The notes below the pieces were generated by a model. That model worked only from the letters and a program-made list of their open reading frames with translations. It was not told the origin of the DNA and ran no database searches. The position numbers were made by a program, and so were the translations under genes. Below, piece by piece: positions 1 to 8,637 of a stretch of 64,000 bases of DNA. This DNA comes from Bacteroidales bacterium (lineage in GTDB: Bacteria; Bacteroidota; Bacteroidia; Bacteroidales; UBA932). The stretch covers positions 1-64,000 of the forward strand of contig JAEEQS010000001.1 in the NCBI GenBank assembly GCA_016285455.1, read 5' to 3'. Position 1 is the first letter of the stretch. Each line of letters begins with the position of its first letter.

Positions 1-46
1 AAAAAGCAGGGCTGAAAATCTTTTTTGCGGTTTTGATTAAATCGCT

Positions 47-54
47 TATATTTG
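47..54 (+). promoter_or_regulatory. Bacteroidetes -7 box TATATTTG upstream of tRNA-Ser
   Basis: TATATTTG 11 nt before the tRNA, with TTTTTTG about 20 nt further upstream. Confidence 0.6.
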
Positions 55-64
55 CAGCCCAATT

Positions 65-149
65 GGAGAGATGGCAGAGTGGTCGATTGCGGCAGTCTTG
101 AAAACTGTTGAGGTGAAAGCCTCCCGGGGTTCGAATCCCTGTCTCTCCG
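65..149 (+). tRNA. tRNA-Ser(TGA)
   Basis: GGAGAGA/TCTCTCC acceptor stem, anticodon loop CTTGAAA, long variable arm, GGTTCGAATCC T-arm. Confidence 0.95.
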
Positions 150-194
150 CAACAAAATTGATTCTCAATCATTTAGATTATCAATATATATATT

Positions 195-227
195 AACGCA
201 CACCAAAAGTGTGCGTTTTTCTTTTTT
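195..227 (+). terminator. Rho-independent terminator
   Basis: AACGCACAC-CAAAA-GTGTGCGTT followed by TTTTCTTTTTT. Confidence 0.85.
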
Positions 228-231
228 AGAC

Positions 232-1128
232 TTATAATGGATACTTCCTTCTAATTCTAGGACGTGGGAGCTGAATAACAACTTTGGGCTTACACAAGCA
301 TTTAGTAGCGACAGCATTGAATGAGCAATTATACTTACTGAAAGTTACGTCCATTAGCATATCCGCCGTTATTCCTCTTTTTTCCAATTCCAATAAGTCA
401 TTCTTTTCTAGTTTATTAAATAATACAAGCCCTAGAGCTGAGCTGTATTCAATATAAAACACATTACTTTGTTTTCCACAACTTCTACAAGAAGCAATAT
501 CCTCCACTAGATGTCGATCTAACATATTTGATGTGAATCCAGAACATTTTTTATTCAAACAAAGAGAAACAACATCCGGTTTGTGGAGCTTTTCTACAAG
601 TCTAGGCAAATCTTCTGGGTGGACGTTATATTGAACTAGAACAATTCCATTTTCCCTATAAAATGCCAACGTATTTTCCTCTGGAGAATGAGTATACACG
701 ACTTCTAATGCGACTCGGACCTTTCCAGAATCATCTAACAAAGCAATATCTGGACGACAGACCTTCATATCATACTCTACTGATATTGTTTTAGTACAAT
801 ACAAAAGATTACCAGAATATGGCGTATTGCAGACGCGACACCTCCAATCAACAACAAATGCCTTTTTCTCATTTAAGAAACTGTTTAATAATGTTGCCGC
901 CTCTTTCTTGAAGACTGCGTGTAAGACAGATTCCGGATCACAGTTATGTCCTCCTCCCTTATGTGCAAAATGAGGACAACGAGAACCAGGTCCTGACTTG
1001 CCACTATTCTTATAAATCAGTTCCTCTCCACATTCTGGACAGAAATACTTATTTCCCTTAACGGCATCTTTTGCTATGACAAGATGTCCTTTCTCATCAT
1101 ATGCGATTTTTATTAAAACATCTTTCAT
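232..1128 (-). CDS. CoiA-like zinc-ribbon plus nuclease-fold protein
   Basis: CPECGEEL...CPHFAHKGGGHNC N-terminus, then RPDIALL...ALEVVYTH nuclease-like motif. Confidence 0.65.
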   Translation of the reverse strand: MKDVLIKIAYDEKGHLVIAKDAVKGNKYFCPECGEELIYKNSGKSGPGSRCPHFAHKGGGHNCDPESVLHAVFKKEAATLLNSFLNEKKAFVVDWRCRVCNTPYSGNLLYCTKTISVEYDMKVCRPDIALLDDSGKVRVALEVVYTHSPEENTLAFYRENGIVLVQYNVHPEDLPRLVEKLHKPDVVSLCLNKKCSGFTSNMLDRHLVEDIASCRSCGKQSNVFYIEYSSALGLVLFNKLEKNDLLELEKRGITADMLMDVTFSKYNCSFNAVATKCLCKPKVVIQLPRPRIRRKYPL

Positions 1129-1166
1129 ATCTCGCTTTTACATATTTCTGCAAAAATAGATTGTCG

Positions 1167-1232
1167 TTTTGACAGTTCTTGTCAAAATTTAAAATCTTAC
1201 AATAATTGTTTTGATTGACGTGAATTGTCAAT
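1167..1232. promoter_or_regulatory. Two inverted repeats TTGAC-N7-GTCAA in a divergent intergenic region
   Basis: TTTTGACA-GTTCT-TGTCAAAA (1167-1187) and ATTGAC-GTGAATT-GTCAAT (1214-1232). Confidence 0.55.
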
Positions 1233-1270
1233 ACAAAGGGCTACCTTTGTCACTATGAATAGGATGGTTT

Positions 1271-1510
1271 ATGAGAGTCGCAATTAGATGTATTTTTTAC
1301 AAGGCGGTAACACCTTCTTGTGATATAGTTGATATGGATGACGAGACATGGAGTTTATTTTTACGATCTGACAAATACAAGCGTATAGAAATAGCTCTTC
1401 ATATACTTCATAGAGAGAATCTAGAAGGAATGGTCCGCGAAATTGCGTGGATCCCATTAAACGACCAAACCAAACTTCAAGAGATGCCTAATCCGTTTGA
1501 AAAGGGATAA
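1271..1510 (+). CDS. small hypothetical protein (79 aa)
   Basis: ORF divergent from the CoiA-like gene. Confidence 0.5.
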   Translation: MRVAIRCIFYKAVTPSCDIVDMDDETWSLFLRSDKYKRIEIALHILHRENLEGMVREIAWIPLNDQTKLQEMPNPFEKG

Positions 1511-1591
1511 ATAAACAAATCCCCCTTGTTCAGAGACAATCGGAATTGTTGTAATTAATTGGAAACGTTGAAGTTGTTGATAGGAAGATGG

Positions 1592-2731
1592 TTATAAAGC
1601 TCCTAACAGCTCTTGAAGTTTTGCTTTTAATGTATCGACGTCTTTAGGTTTTGTTATTGATTTAAGATATGAAATCCTTTGCAACTTGTTCTTTTTGAAC
1701 AAATAAATGCCCAATGTGTCTATCAAGGCCACAGCTTTGTGACACTCTTTTCCTGATATTTCCAAATCTTCTTCTAGACAAATGCTGCTAGGACGATAGT
1801 ATTTCTTCAACTGAGCAGATAGATGGTCTTCTATCTCTTGATTTAGTTTAACCTCCACAGGCAGATATTTACCACCTAGTGCTATTACATTATCAATTTT
1901 GCCGGTTTTTCCACTCATATCACCAGCTACACAATAACATTCGCTGTACAGTTTCCCCGATGTTTTTAGTTTCGCTAAAAGATAATCAACATAATAACGT
2001 CTAAACTGATCCTCAGAGATGAACTTGAATTCGTGCATCTTTGTAACTGTAAGCCAATTCTTCCCATCAATCTTCTTTAAAGGGATCGGAGAAGAAATGC
2101 AGTTCTTGAAAAACGAGGATAGCCTTGGATTCTTTTTTAGGATTAAATCCCTCACTTTGTTGTAAGACTCTCCTAGCACAGATGTTATAGCCCCTTGCTG
2201 CTGAAAAGAAACAAGTTTCTTAAACTCAGAAAGCGGAATAGGGGTGTCTAGAACCCTAACATCTTCATATGTACAATAAACATTTGATTTCCAATGATTC
2301 TCCGCTCCCACTTCATTCTTTTCTCGCCAAGCAGATGATGTCACCTTCCCAACTGCAAATATTTTCCCTCCAAAAGCACGATAAGCTATCTCGGCCTCAC
2401 TTAGAGCATGAAGTAAATTGTAGTAAAACATGCGATCCGCCTCTGTATGCTTCTTGTCTCTTAGAAGTCCAGAGCCGATACTCATCAATTCTCGCTTTAG
2501 CTTATTTAATATGCTCTTGCTAGATACAGATTGCATAAAGAAACAAATATCGCCTGCTTTAGCCCAGCGAGGAGCCGTATACTCAATAGGAATATCGTTT
2601 ACATAAAAGGAGGATAACATATACAGCCTCTCGACATTTCCTGGAGTAAACCCAACTTCAACGTATTCATGCAGGTCTTCCAAAGATTTTACAGGAGATA
2701 GATTCAGAATATAGGATTGGATGTATTTCAT
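1592..2731 (-). CDS. putative EVE/PUA-like plus PD-(D/E)XK nuclease-like protein
   Basis: GDICFF...KIFAVGKV...VRVLDTPIPLSEFKKL N-terminal pattern; C-terminal GKIDNVIALGGKYLPVEVK fits D-Xn-ExK. Confidence 0.5.
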   Translation of the reverse strand: MKYIQSYILNLSPVKSLEDLHEYVEVGFTPGNVERLYMLSSFYVNDIPIEYTAPRWAKAGDICFFMQSVSSKSILNKLKRELMSIGSGLLRDKKHTEADRMFYYNLLHALSEAEIAYRAFGGKIFAVGKVTSSAWREKNEVGAENHWKSNVYCTYEDVRVLDTPIPLSEFKKLVSFQQQGAITSVLGESYNKVRDLILKKNPRLSSFFKNCISSPIPLKKIDGKNWLTVTKMHEFKFISEDQFRRYYVDYLLAKLKTSGKLYSECYCVAGDMSGKTGKIDNVIALGGKYLPVEVKLNQEIEDHLSAQLKKYYRPSSICLEEDLEISGKECHKAVALIDTLGIYLFKKNKLQRISYLKSITKPKDVDTLKAKLQELLGAL

Positions 2732-2901
2732 AATGCTTTTTGCTTACAAAACAAAAATATCAAAATATATCTAGGTTTCCAAGATTATCTCTTATTATAA
2801 AACTCCCAGTTTTTGCCTGTTATGATTATTTTAGAACAACTCTTTCAGCGGTGAATTCATAATATTTATTCAAGTTTTTCTTTATCTTGCATTCATTAAT
2901 T

Positions 2902-2988
2902 GGTGAGTTGTCCGAGCGGTTGAAGGAGCCTGCCTCGAAAACAGGTTTGCAGTAAAATGCAACGGGGGTTCGAATCCCTCACTCACCG
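2902..2988 (+). tRNA. tRNA-Ser(CGA)
   Basis: GGTGAGT/ACTCACC acceptor stem, loop CTCGAAA, class II variable arm. Confidence 0.95.
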
Positions 2989-3043
2989 CGTTTTTCCAAG
3001 ATATTTGCTACATTTGCATTTGAATCTTTAAAATTACTCAGCG

Positions 3044-3490
3044 ATGGAAGAGAATTATCAGGGCTACAACCAGTCCCAGAGCCAGTGGCAGGGCCAGGAC
3101 CCTAACCAGCAGCAGGGTTACGGCTACCAGAATCAACAGCCGAACTACGGCTATCAGCAGAATTACCAGAACCAGCAGGGTTACCCTTACGGGAACCAGC
3201 CTCCTAAACCTTCCAACAATCTGGTTTGGGGAATATTGACCACAATTTGCTGCTGCCTTCCTTTCGGAATAGTGTCAATCGTTTTTGCAGCCAAGGTAGA
3301 TTCCCTGTATTATTCAGGCAGATATGAGGAGGCTCAAACTGCCGCAAGAAAAGCAGGAACCTGGGCAATTGTGGCAGCCGTTGTAGGATTCCTTACTTCT
3401 GCCGCCTGGGGAATTTTAAATTTGATAGCCGCAAAGCAAGGTTACAATTGGTATGACAGCGGGATGTTTGACAGCACTGGGTTGTTCTAA
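3044..3490 (+). CDS. CD225/dispanin-family membrane protein with Q/N/Y/G-rich N-terminus
   Basis: NNLVWGILTTICCCLPFGIVSIVFAAKVDSLYYSGRYEEAQTAARKAGTWAIVAAVVGF. Confidence 0.85.
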   Translation: MEENYQGYNQSQSQWQGQDPNQQQGYGYQNQQPNYGYQQNYQNQQGYPYGNQPPKPSNNLVWGILTTICCCLPFGIVSIVFAAKVDSLYYSGRYEEAQTAARKAGTWAIVAAVVGFLTSAAWGILNLIAAKQGYNWYDSGMFDSTGLF

Positions 3491-3496
3491 CAGATT

Positions 3497-3901
3497 TTGA
3501 TGCCGCTGAAATCCTCAAAGATATGGATGTGGATTATTCCTGTCGCCTTGGTGGCGGCAGGAATATTTTATTATTTCTTTGATCCGTCAAAGTCTTCTTA
3601 TGCGCCAAAATGTGTAATGAAGGCCATAACCGGATACCAGTGCCCCGGCTGCGGATTCCAAAGGGCGGCACACGCTTTCCTCCACGGAAATATCGCTGAG
3701 GCTGTGTCTTATAATCTGTTCTTTATTATCGCGATTCCTTATTTGCTTGTTCTGCTTTATTCATCGCTGATGATGCACGGTAAGAATCCTTCAAGGACAA
3801 CGGTGAAACTCTACGATTTGGCAACGAGCAGATACGCCATTTTTTCATATATTGCCATCTACTTGATTTGGTGGGTTGTCAGAAACATTTTAGGAATATG
3901 A
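3497..3901 (+). CDS. DUF2752 domain protein
   Basis: ITGYQCPGCGFQRAAHAFLHGN motif; downstream of the CD225 gene. Confidence 0.85.
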   Translation: MMPLKSSKIWMWIIPVALVAAGIFYYFFDPSKSSYAPKCVMKAITGYQCPGCGFQRAAHAFLHGNIAEAVSYNLFFIIAIPYLLVLLYSSLMMHGKNPSRTTVKLYDLATSRYAIFSYIAIYLIWWVVRNILGI

Positions 3902-5466
3902 AAGCGGCAAAGAAAATACCCCATACTTTTGTGATAGTGGGATTCGTGCTTTTGGTGTGTGGAATCCTGACCTGGGTGCTTCCTGCAGGAGAGTTCGACC
4001 ATCAGACTGTTACAGTTGACGGGGTAGAGAAAGACGTGATTGTGGCGGGTTCCTATCACCAGGTGGAAAGCAGTCCTCAGAGCTGGCAGATACTGGGAGC
4101 CATTGTAGATGGTTTCAAGAGGCAGGCCGGGATAATTGCCTTTGTGCTCATTATCGGCGGAGCTTTCCAGATTCTGAATTCGAGCAGGGCCATAGACTTT
4201 GGCATAAGATCCTTCCTGAAAAGAGTCCATAAGCATTGGGCTATTATTGTTGCCACAATGGTGATATTCAGCCTTTTTGGAGCGGTCTTCGGAATGAGCG
4301 AAGAAACCATTGCATTCATCATAATCTTTGTTCCGCTTGCCATATCAATGGGCTATGACTCCATAACCGGAGTGCTTATGGTTTATGTGGCGGCGCATAT
4401 CGGATTCAGCGGAGCCGTTTTCAATCCTTTCACCATCGGCATTGCTCAGGGCCTTAGCGGCCTGCCTCTGTTCTCGGGCTTTGAGTACAGGATGGCGGTG
4501 TGGGTAATACTCACGCTTCTGATAATTGCTTTTACCCTCTGGTATGCCAACAGGGTTAAGAAGAATCCTAAGCTGAGTCCGACATACTCTATCGATGAAT
4601 ACTGGAGAAAGAGAGAAGAGGAAAGCGCCTCAATGGAGTTCAAAGAAAAGACATCGCTGAGCGCCTGGGTTGCATTTATTATCTCGGCGATTGCAATAGT
4701 AACAGCTGCAGTGCTTTATCCTAAAACCAGCGTGAGTTTCGGAGGCAGGGAATTCACGTTTGTTTGCCTTCCTGTAATTGCCGGGCTTTACATAATTTCC
4801 GGAATACTGACTCTGCGAAAATCTTATCTATTTTTCATATTAAGCGTGCTAGCATTCACAATAGTCTTCCTGATTGTTGGAGTGCTTGGTTACGGCTGGT
4901 ACGTGAAAGAGATTTCAGCCCTGTTCCTGGGTATGGGAATCATCAGCGGAGCTGCAATGGGAAGCAGCGCCAGCAAGATTGCAGTTGAGTTTGTCAACGG
5001 CGCAAAAGACATTTTGACGGCGGCTTTGATAGTCGGCCTTGCAGGCGGAATCATAGAGGTTCTGACGGCGGGAAAGGTTATGGATACCATACTCTACGGC
5101 CTGGCAAATACAATGAGCGGAACCAGCCAGGGCGGAACTGTTTCCATAATGTACGGTATCCAGACTGTCCTCAATCTTTTCATTCCTAGCGGTACAGCCA
5201 AGGCAGCTCTCACAATGCCAATCATGGCTCCGTTCTCTGACGTGATCGGCCTCAGCCGCCAGGCAACGGTAATGGCCTACCAGTTCGGAGACGGATTCAC
5301 CAATATGATAACTCCTACATCCGCCGTTCTGATGGGCGTGCTTGGAGCGGCTAGAATTCCTTACGAAGTCTGGCTGAAATGGTTTTGGAAGATATTGCTG
5401 GTATTCATGCTGATAGGCCTTCTGCTTCTGATGCCTACCGTTTACATGAACCTCAACGGATTTTAG
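3898..5466 (+). CDS. YfcC/DcuC-like C4-dicarboxylate carrier family permease
   Basis: IPHTFVIVGFVLLVCGILTWVLPAGEFD...; ATGA overlap with the DUF2752 gene. Confidence 0.8.
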   Translation: MKAAKKIPHTFVIVGFVLLVCGILTWVLPAGEFDHQTVTVDGVEKDVIVAGSYHQVESSPQSWQILGAIVDGFKRQAGIIAFVLIIGGAFQILNSSRAIDFGIRSFLKRVHKHWAIIVATMVIFSLFGAVFGMSEETIAFIIIFVPLAISMGYDSITGVLMVYVAAHIGFSGAVFNPFTIGIAQGLSGLPLFSGFEYRMAVWVILTLLIIAFTLWYANRVKKNPKLSPTYSIDEYWRKREEESASMEFKEKTSLSAWVAFIISAIAIVTAAVLYPKTSVSFGGREFTFVCLPVIAGLYIISGILTLRKSYLFFILSVLAFTIVFLIVGVLGYGWYVKEISALFLGMGIISGAAMGSSASKIAVEFVNGAKDILTAALIVGLAGGIIEVLTAGKVMDTILYGLANTMSGTSQGGTVSIMYGIQTVLNLFIPSGTAKAALTMPIMAPFSDVIGLSRQATVMAYQFGDGFTNMITPTSAVLMGVLGAARIPYEVWLKWFWKILLVFMLIGLLLLMPTVYMNLNGF

Positions 5467-5469
5467 AAC

Positions 5470-6381
5470 TTACTTGTTGTAGCCAATAAGCTCCACGTCT
5501 TTATCGGCCATCGCCAAACTGATTTTCGGGTTGTTGGTCAAGTCGATTTTTGTGAGCTTGTTTCTGTTGCACATCAGCCATTCCAACTTAGGGTTCTTGC
5601 TGACATCCAAAGAAGTAAGCTGGTTGCCCTCGCAATTTAAAGATGATAGTTCAGGGAGATTGCTTAAGTCAAGGCTTGTAAGCTGATTGTTGACGCAATA
5701 CAAGCGTTCTATTTTGGTGTTGTTGCTTACATCCAGATTTTTGATCTCATTTGTAGAACAAGCAAGATCCGTCAGCTTGGTGCATTTGCTAACATCCAGG
5801 ACAGGAATCTGATTGTCGCTGCAATTAAGATTATATAGTTCGGTGTTCTTGCTCACATCCAGACTGGTCAGGCCACATGAAAAGCAGTGCAAGTCTCTAA
5901 GCAGCGGATTGTGGCTCACGTCCAGGTTTCCGATTTTATTGGAGCTGCAATACAGATGTACCAGTTTAGGGTTCTTGCTTACATCCAGACTTGTTACCTC
6001 ATGATCTTCGAATACCAGCGCCTCAATGTTAGGGAAATACTCAAGACCCTTCAGAGAGAACAGAGGCTGGTCATATTCCCAGCCGGAAGGACCTTCTTCA
6101 CTAGCGTAAGTGGAAGGAAACACCAGTTCGAGTACACCTGCTGCTTCCGCCATGGAAAGCTTGCCGTCTGAATCGGCGTCAAAATTTATAATGCAGAATG
6201 ACTTGAATGAAGGATCATCCATAACAGTGCAAACGTCTTCAACTTCAGGAAGAACAAACGCATCCTCTGCCGCAGCGGCATTCTCTGTGTTTGCGGTATT
6301 CTCGTTATTATCTCCGCGATTCTTGCAGGAGAATAAGCACATCAAGGCGATAAGCAGCGATGCAAAAACGTATTTTTTCAT
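5470..6381 (-). CDS. leucine-rich repeat lipoprotein
   Basis: lipobox LMCLFSC; tandem LDVSKNPKLxxLxCxxNxI repeats of about 21 aa. Confidence 0.85.
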   Translation of the reverse strand: MKKYVFASLLIALMCLFSCKNRGDNNENTANTENAAAAEDAFVLPEVEDVCTVMDDPSFKSFCIINFDADSDGKLSMAEAAGVLELVFPSTYASEEGPSGWEYDQPLFSLKGLEYFPNIEALVFEDHEVTSLDVSKNPKLVHLYCSSNKIGNLDVSHNPLLRDLHCFSCGLTSLDVSKNTELYNLNCSDNQIPVLDVSKCTKLTDLACSTNEIKNLDVSNNTKIERLYCVNNQLTSLDLSNLPELSSLNCEGNQLTSLDVSKNPKLEWLMCNRNKLTKIDLTNNPKISLAMADKDVELIGYNK

Positions 6382-6387
6382 ATCGGT

Positions 6388-6804
6388 TTATTTTTGGTTT
6401 TCTGGAGACGGTTCCGGCGCTACTGGCATCGGCTCTGCCAGAAGCGGGAACTTGCGGTGAATGTTTTCCTTTTCTTTGATAAAAACGTGACCTAGAATTC
6501 CGAAGGAAATCTTTTTTTCCGGCTCTTTTCCGGTATTAATGTATCCTATGCTGAACAAGCCGTATCCCATAACCCTAAGGCAAGGGTTAACAGCGCTGTT
6601 GTAAAGTCCGTAACTAGCATATTTAAGAGATTTTGCGGCATCGCCTAGATTATTCAGGTTGGCCTTTTCCACAATATCATTTCCGATGGCGTCTATAATT
6701 GCTTCTCTGTGCGCCCTTCTGCCCGGGCAGGTCAGAAGAAGCACAGCCAGGATTGCAACCCCAATTGCAGATATGGTAATCTTGAAAACTTTTCCTCTTT
6801 TCAT
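6388..6804 (-). CDS. hypothetical membrane-anchored protein
   Basis: ORF from ATG 6804 with an N-terminal TM segment. Confidence 0.6.
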   Translation of the reverse strand: MKRGKVFKITISAIGVAILAVLLLTCPGRRAHREAIIDAIGNDIVEKANLNNLGDAAKSLKYASYGLYNSAVNPCLRVMGYGLFSIGYINTGKEPEKKISFGILGHVFIKEKENIHRKFPLLAEPMPVAPEPSPENQK

Positions 6805-6887
6805 AATGCCTTTCTTTTCTTCTAAATGCAAATTTAGCAAAAAATGAAAACCACTGCCCAGGTGTGTTTTTGTATCTTTGTGGTGTT

Positions 6888-7760
6888 ATGAAAAGATTTG
6901 TTTTGCTTGCTTCTCTGGTGTTTGTTTGTGCATCTGTTTTTGCACAGGTTAAGATAAAAGACGCGAAAGCTCTGCCGCTGAAGGCGGAACGGGTGGCGGA
7001 TCTGGCAGACTGGACTCCAAACAGTGTTGAAATCAAAGGTTCCACTCAGGGAATGGCGATGTACAAGAAATATGTGGTGGTGCTTCACGACGATGGAATG
7101 TGCTGCATCTACGACATGAAGAAGAAAGCTCTGGTTTCGGCTTTCATGCTGGAGGGTAATACCTCTCACTGCAACAATGCCTTTTTCGGGAAGGAGAAGT
7201 ATTCAAAGAAATCCAAGTTCCCGCTATTGTATGTTTCAGAATGCAGAGGAAAGCACGCCTGCCTAGTCACCGATATTAGTTTTGACGGCGGAAAGATTGT
7301 GCAGAAGATTTACTATGAAGGAACAGATTATCCGGGTTCTATCGACTGGTGCGCAGATGTAAAGAACGGTTTCATCTATACCTTTGGCGGTAGGAACGGA
7401 AGCTTTAAGCTACTCAAGAAATTTAAGATGCCGGCTCTGGCGGACTCTGACGAGAATGGGGAAGTGCATCTGAAAGATTCAGACGTTTTAGACGTAACCA
7501 GGATAGAAAGCGGTATCAATATCTGGCAGGGAAGCTATGTTATGGGAGACTTTGCCTTTCTTCCGGACGGTTACGCTCCGCACGACAGGCTTCTTCACAT
7601 TGTCAATCTGAAAACCAAGCAGCTGGAGCGCACAGAAAACATCAATGCCCTCGTGGATGAACCAGAGGGCATCGATATTCACGGCAAATGGGTCTATGTT
7701 GTTTTCCATACATCCCGTCAGCCGAAGCATTCCAAGCTGTGGAGATTTTCCCTTAAGTAA
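6888..7760 (+). CDS. secreted hypothetical protein, possible beta-propeller
   Basis: signal peptide MKRFVLLASLVFVCASVFAQ; ATG 8 nt after a TATCTTTG box. Confidence 0.7.
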   Translation: MKRFVLLASLVFVCASVFAQVKIKDAKALPLKAERVADLADWTPNSVEIKGSTQGMAMYKKYVVVLHDDGMCCIYDMKKKALVSAFMLEGNTSHCNNAFFGKEKYSKKSKFPLLYVSECRGKHACLVTDISFDGGKIVQKIYYEGTDYPGSIDWCADVKNGFIYTFGGRNGSFKLLKKFKMPALADSDENGEVHLKDSDVLDVTRIESGINIWQGSYVMGDFAFLPDGYAPHDRLLHIVNLKTKQLERTENINALVDEPEGIDIHGKWVYVVFHTSRQPKHSKLWRFSLK

Positions 7761-8453
7761 TTATCTGAGCTGGAAGATAATAGGGAAGGTGTACTTTACC
7801 TTGACGGCCTTGTTCCTCTGGCGGCCTGGAGTCCATTTCGGTGACTTGGAAATAACCCTTACGGCTTCCTTGTCCAGAGAAGGATCCACACCTCTTAGAA
7901 CAGTCACGTCTTTGACGCTTCCGTCTTTGTCTATGGTGAACTGAACGGTCACCCTTCCCTGTATTCCGTTTTCGCGTGGAAGTTCCGGATACTCGATGTT
8001 GTTGTAAACCCACTTGGTAAATTCATTGGCATCTTTTCCCTGGAACATTGGCTTGTCCTCAACAATTGCAAACGGAATATATTCCTCTTCTTCAGCCTCT
8101 TCAACCTCCGGCTTGGTCTCTATGTAAGGAACAATCTTTATAGGAGCGGCATTGTCGTCGGGGCTGAGGAACTCAGTGTCTATCTTCACGTCGTTTTCAA
8201 CGATCTGAAGGTCTTCGCTCATTACAGGCTCCTTGATGGCCTCAGGCGGAGGAGGGGTTTCCTGCTGGGTGATAGGGACAGTCTCGTCATCGATAAGGGA
8301 AATTCTTCCGGCGGATATTGATGCTACGTCTTTGGTGGAAGAGTTCCACTCAAAGGAAGTCAGTACTAACGCAAGAGATGCGATAAGCCCGATCTCAAAG
8401 AACAAAGCTCTTTTGTTTTCCAGGCTGGCTCTGCTGTTTTTCTTTGCTTCCAT
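7761..8453 (-). CDS. energy transducer TonB family protein
   Basis: TM, PPPPEAIKEP, C-terminal YPELPRENGIQGRVTVQFTIDKDGSVKDVTVLRGVDPSLDKEAVRVI. Confidence 0.9.
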   Translation of the reverse strand: MEAKKNSRASLENKRALFFEIGLIASLALVLTSFEWNSSTKDVASISAGRISLIDDETVPITQQETPPPPEAIKEPVMSEDLQIVENDVKIDTEFLSPDDNAAPIKIVPYIETKPEVEEAEEEEYIPFAIVEDKPMFQGKDANEFTKWVYNNIEYPELPRENGIQGRVTVQFTIDKDGSVKDVTVLRGVDPSLDKEAVRVISKSPKWTPGRQRNKAVKVKYTFPIIFQLR

Positions 8454-8637
8454 AGTTTTGTGCTTTAATGGTTAGAAATGGTATTCGCTTTTTGTTTCAA
8501 TGCAAATGTCATCTCTTTGCACTGTGGTTGCAAAGAATTGTACATCAATAAATTATCAAAGTGAATAATCCTCAAATCTTCATCAACGGAACGTCAAATT
8601 CACCTCAAATTTCCGTCAATAAAATATCAATTTTGGA

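Noticed and set aside
5470-6381. 63-bp periodic repeats as a CRISPR or minisatellite
   Set aside because: Periodicity is the in-frame 21-aa leucine-rich repeat; no identical repeats with unique spacers.
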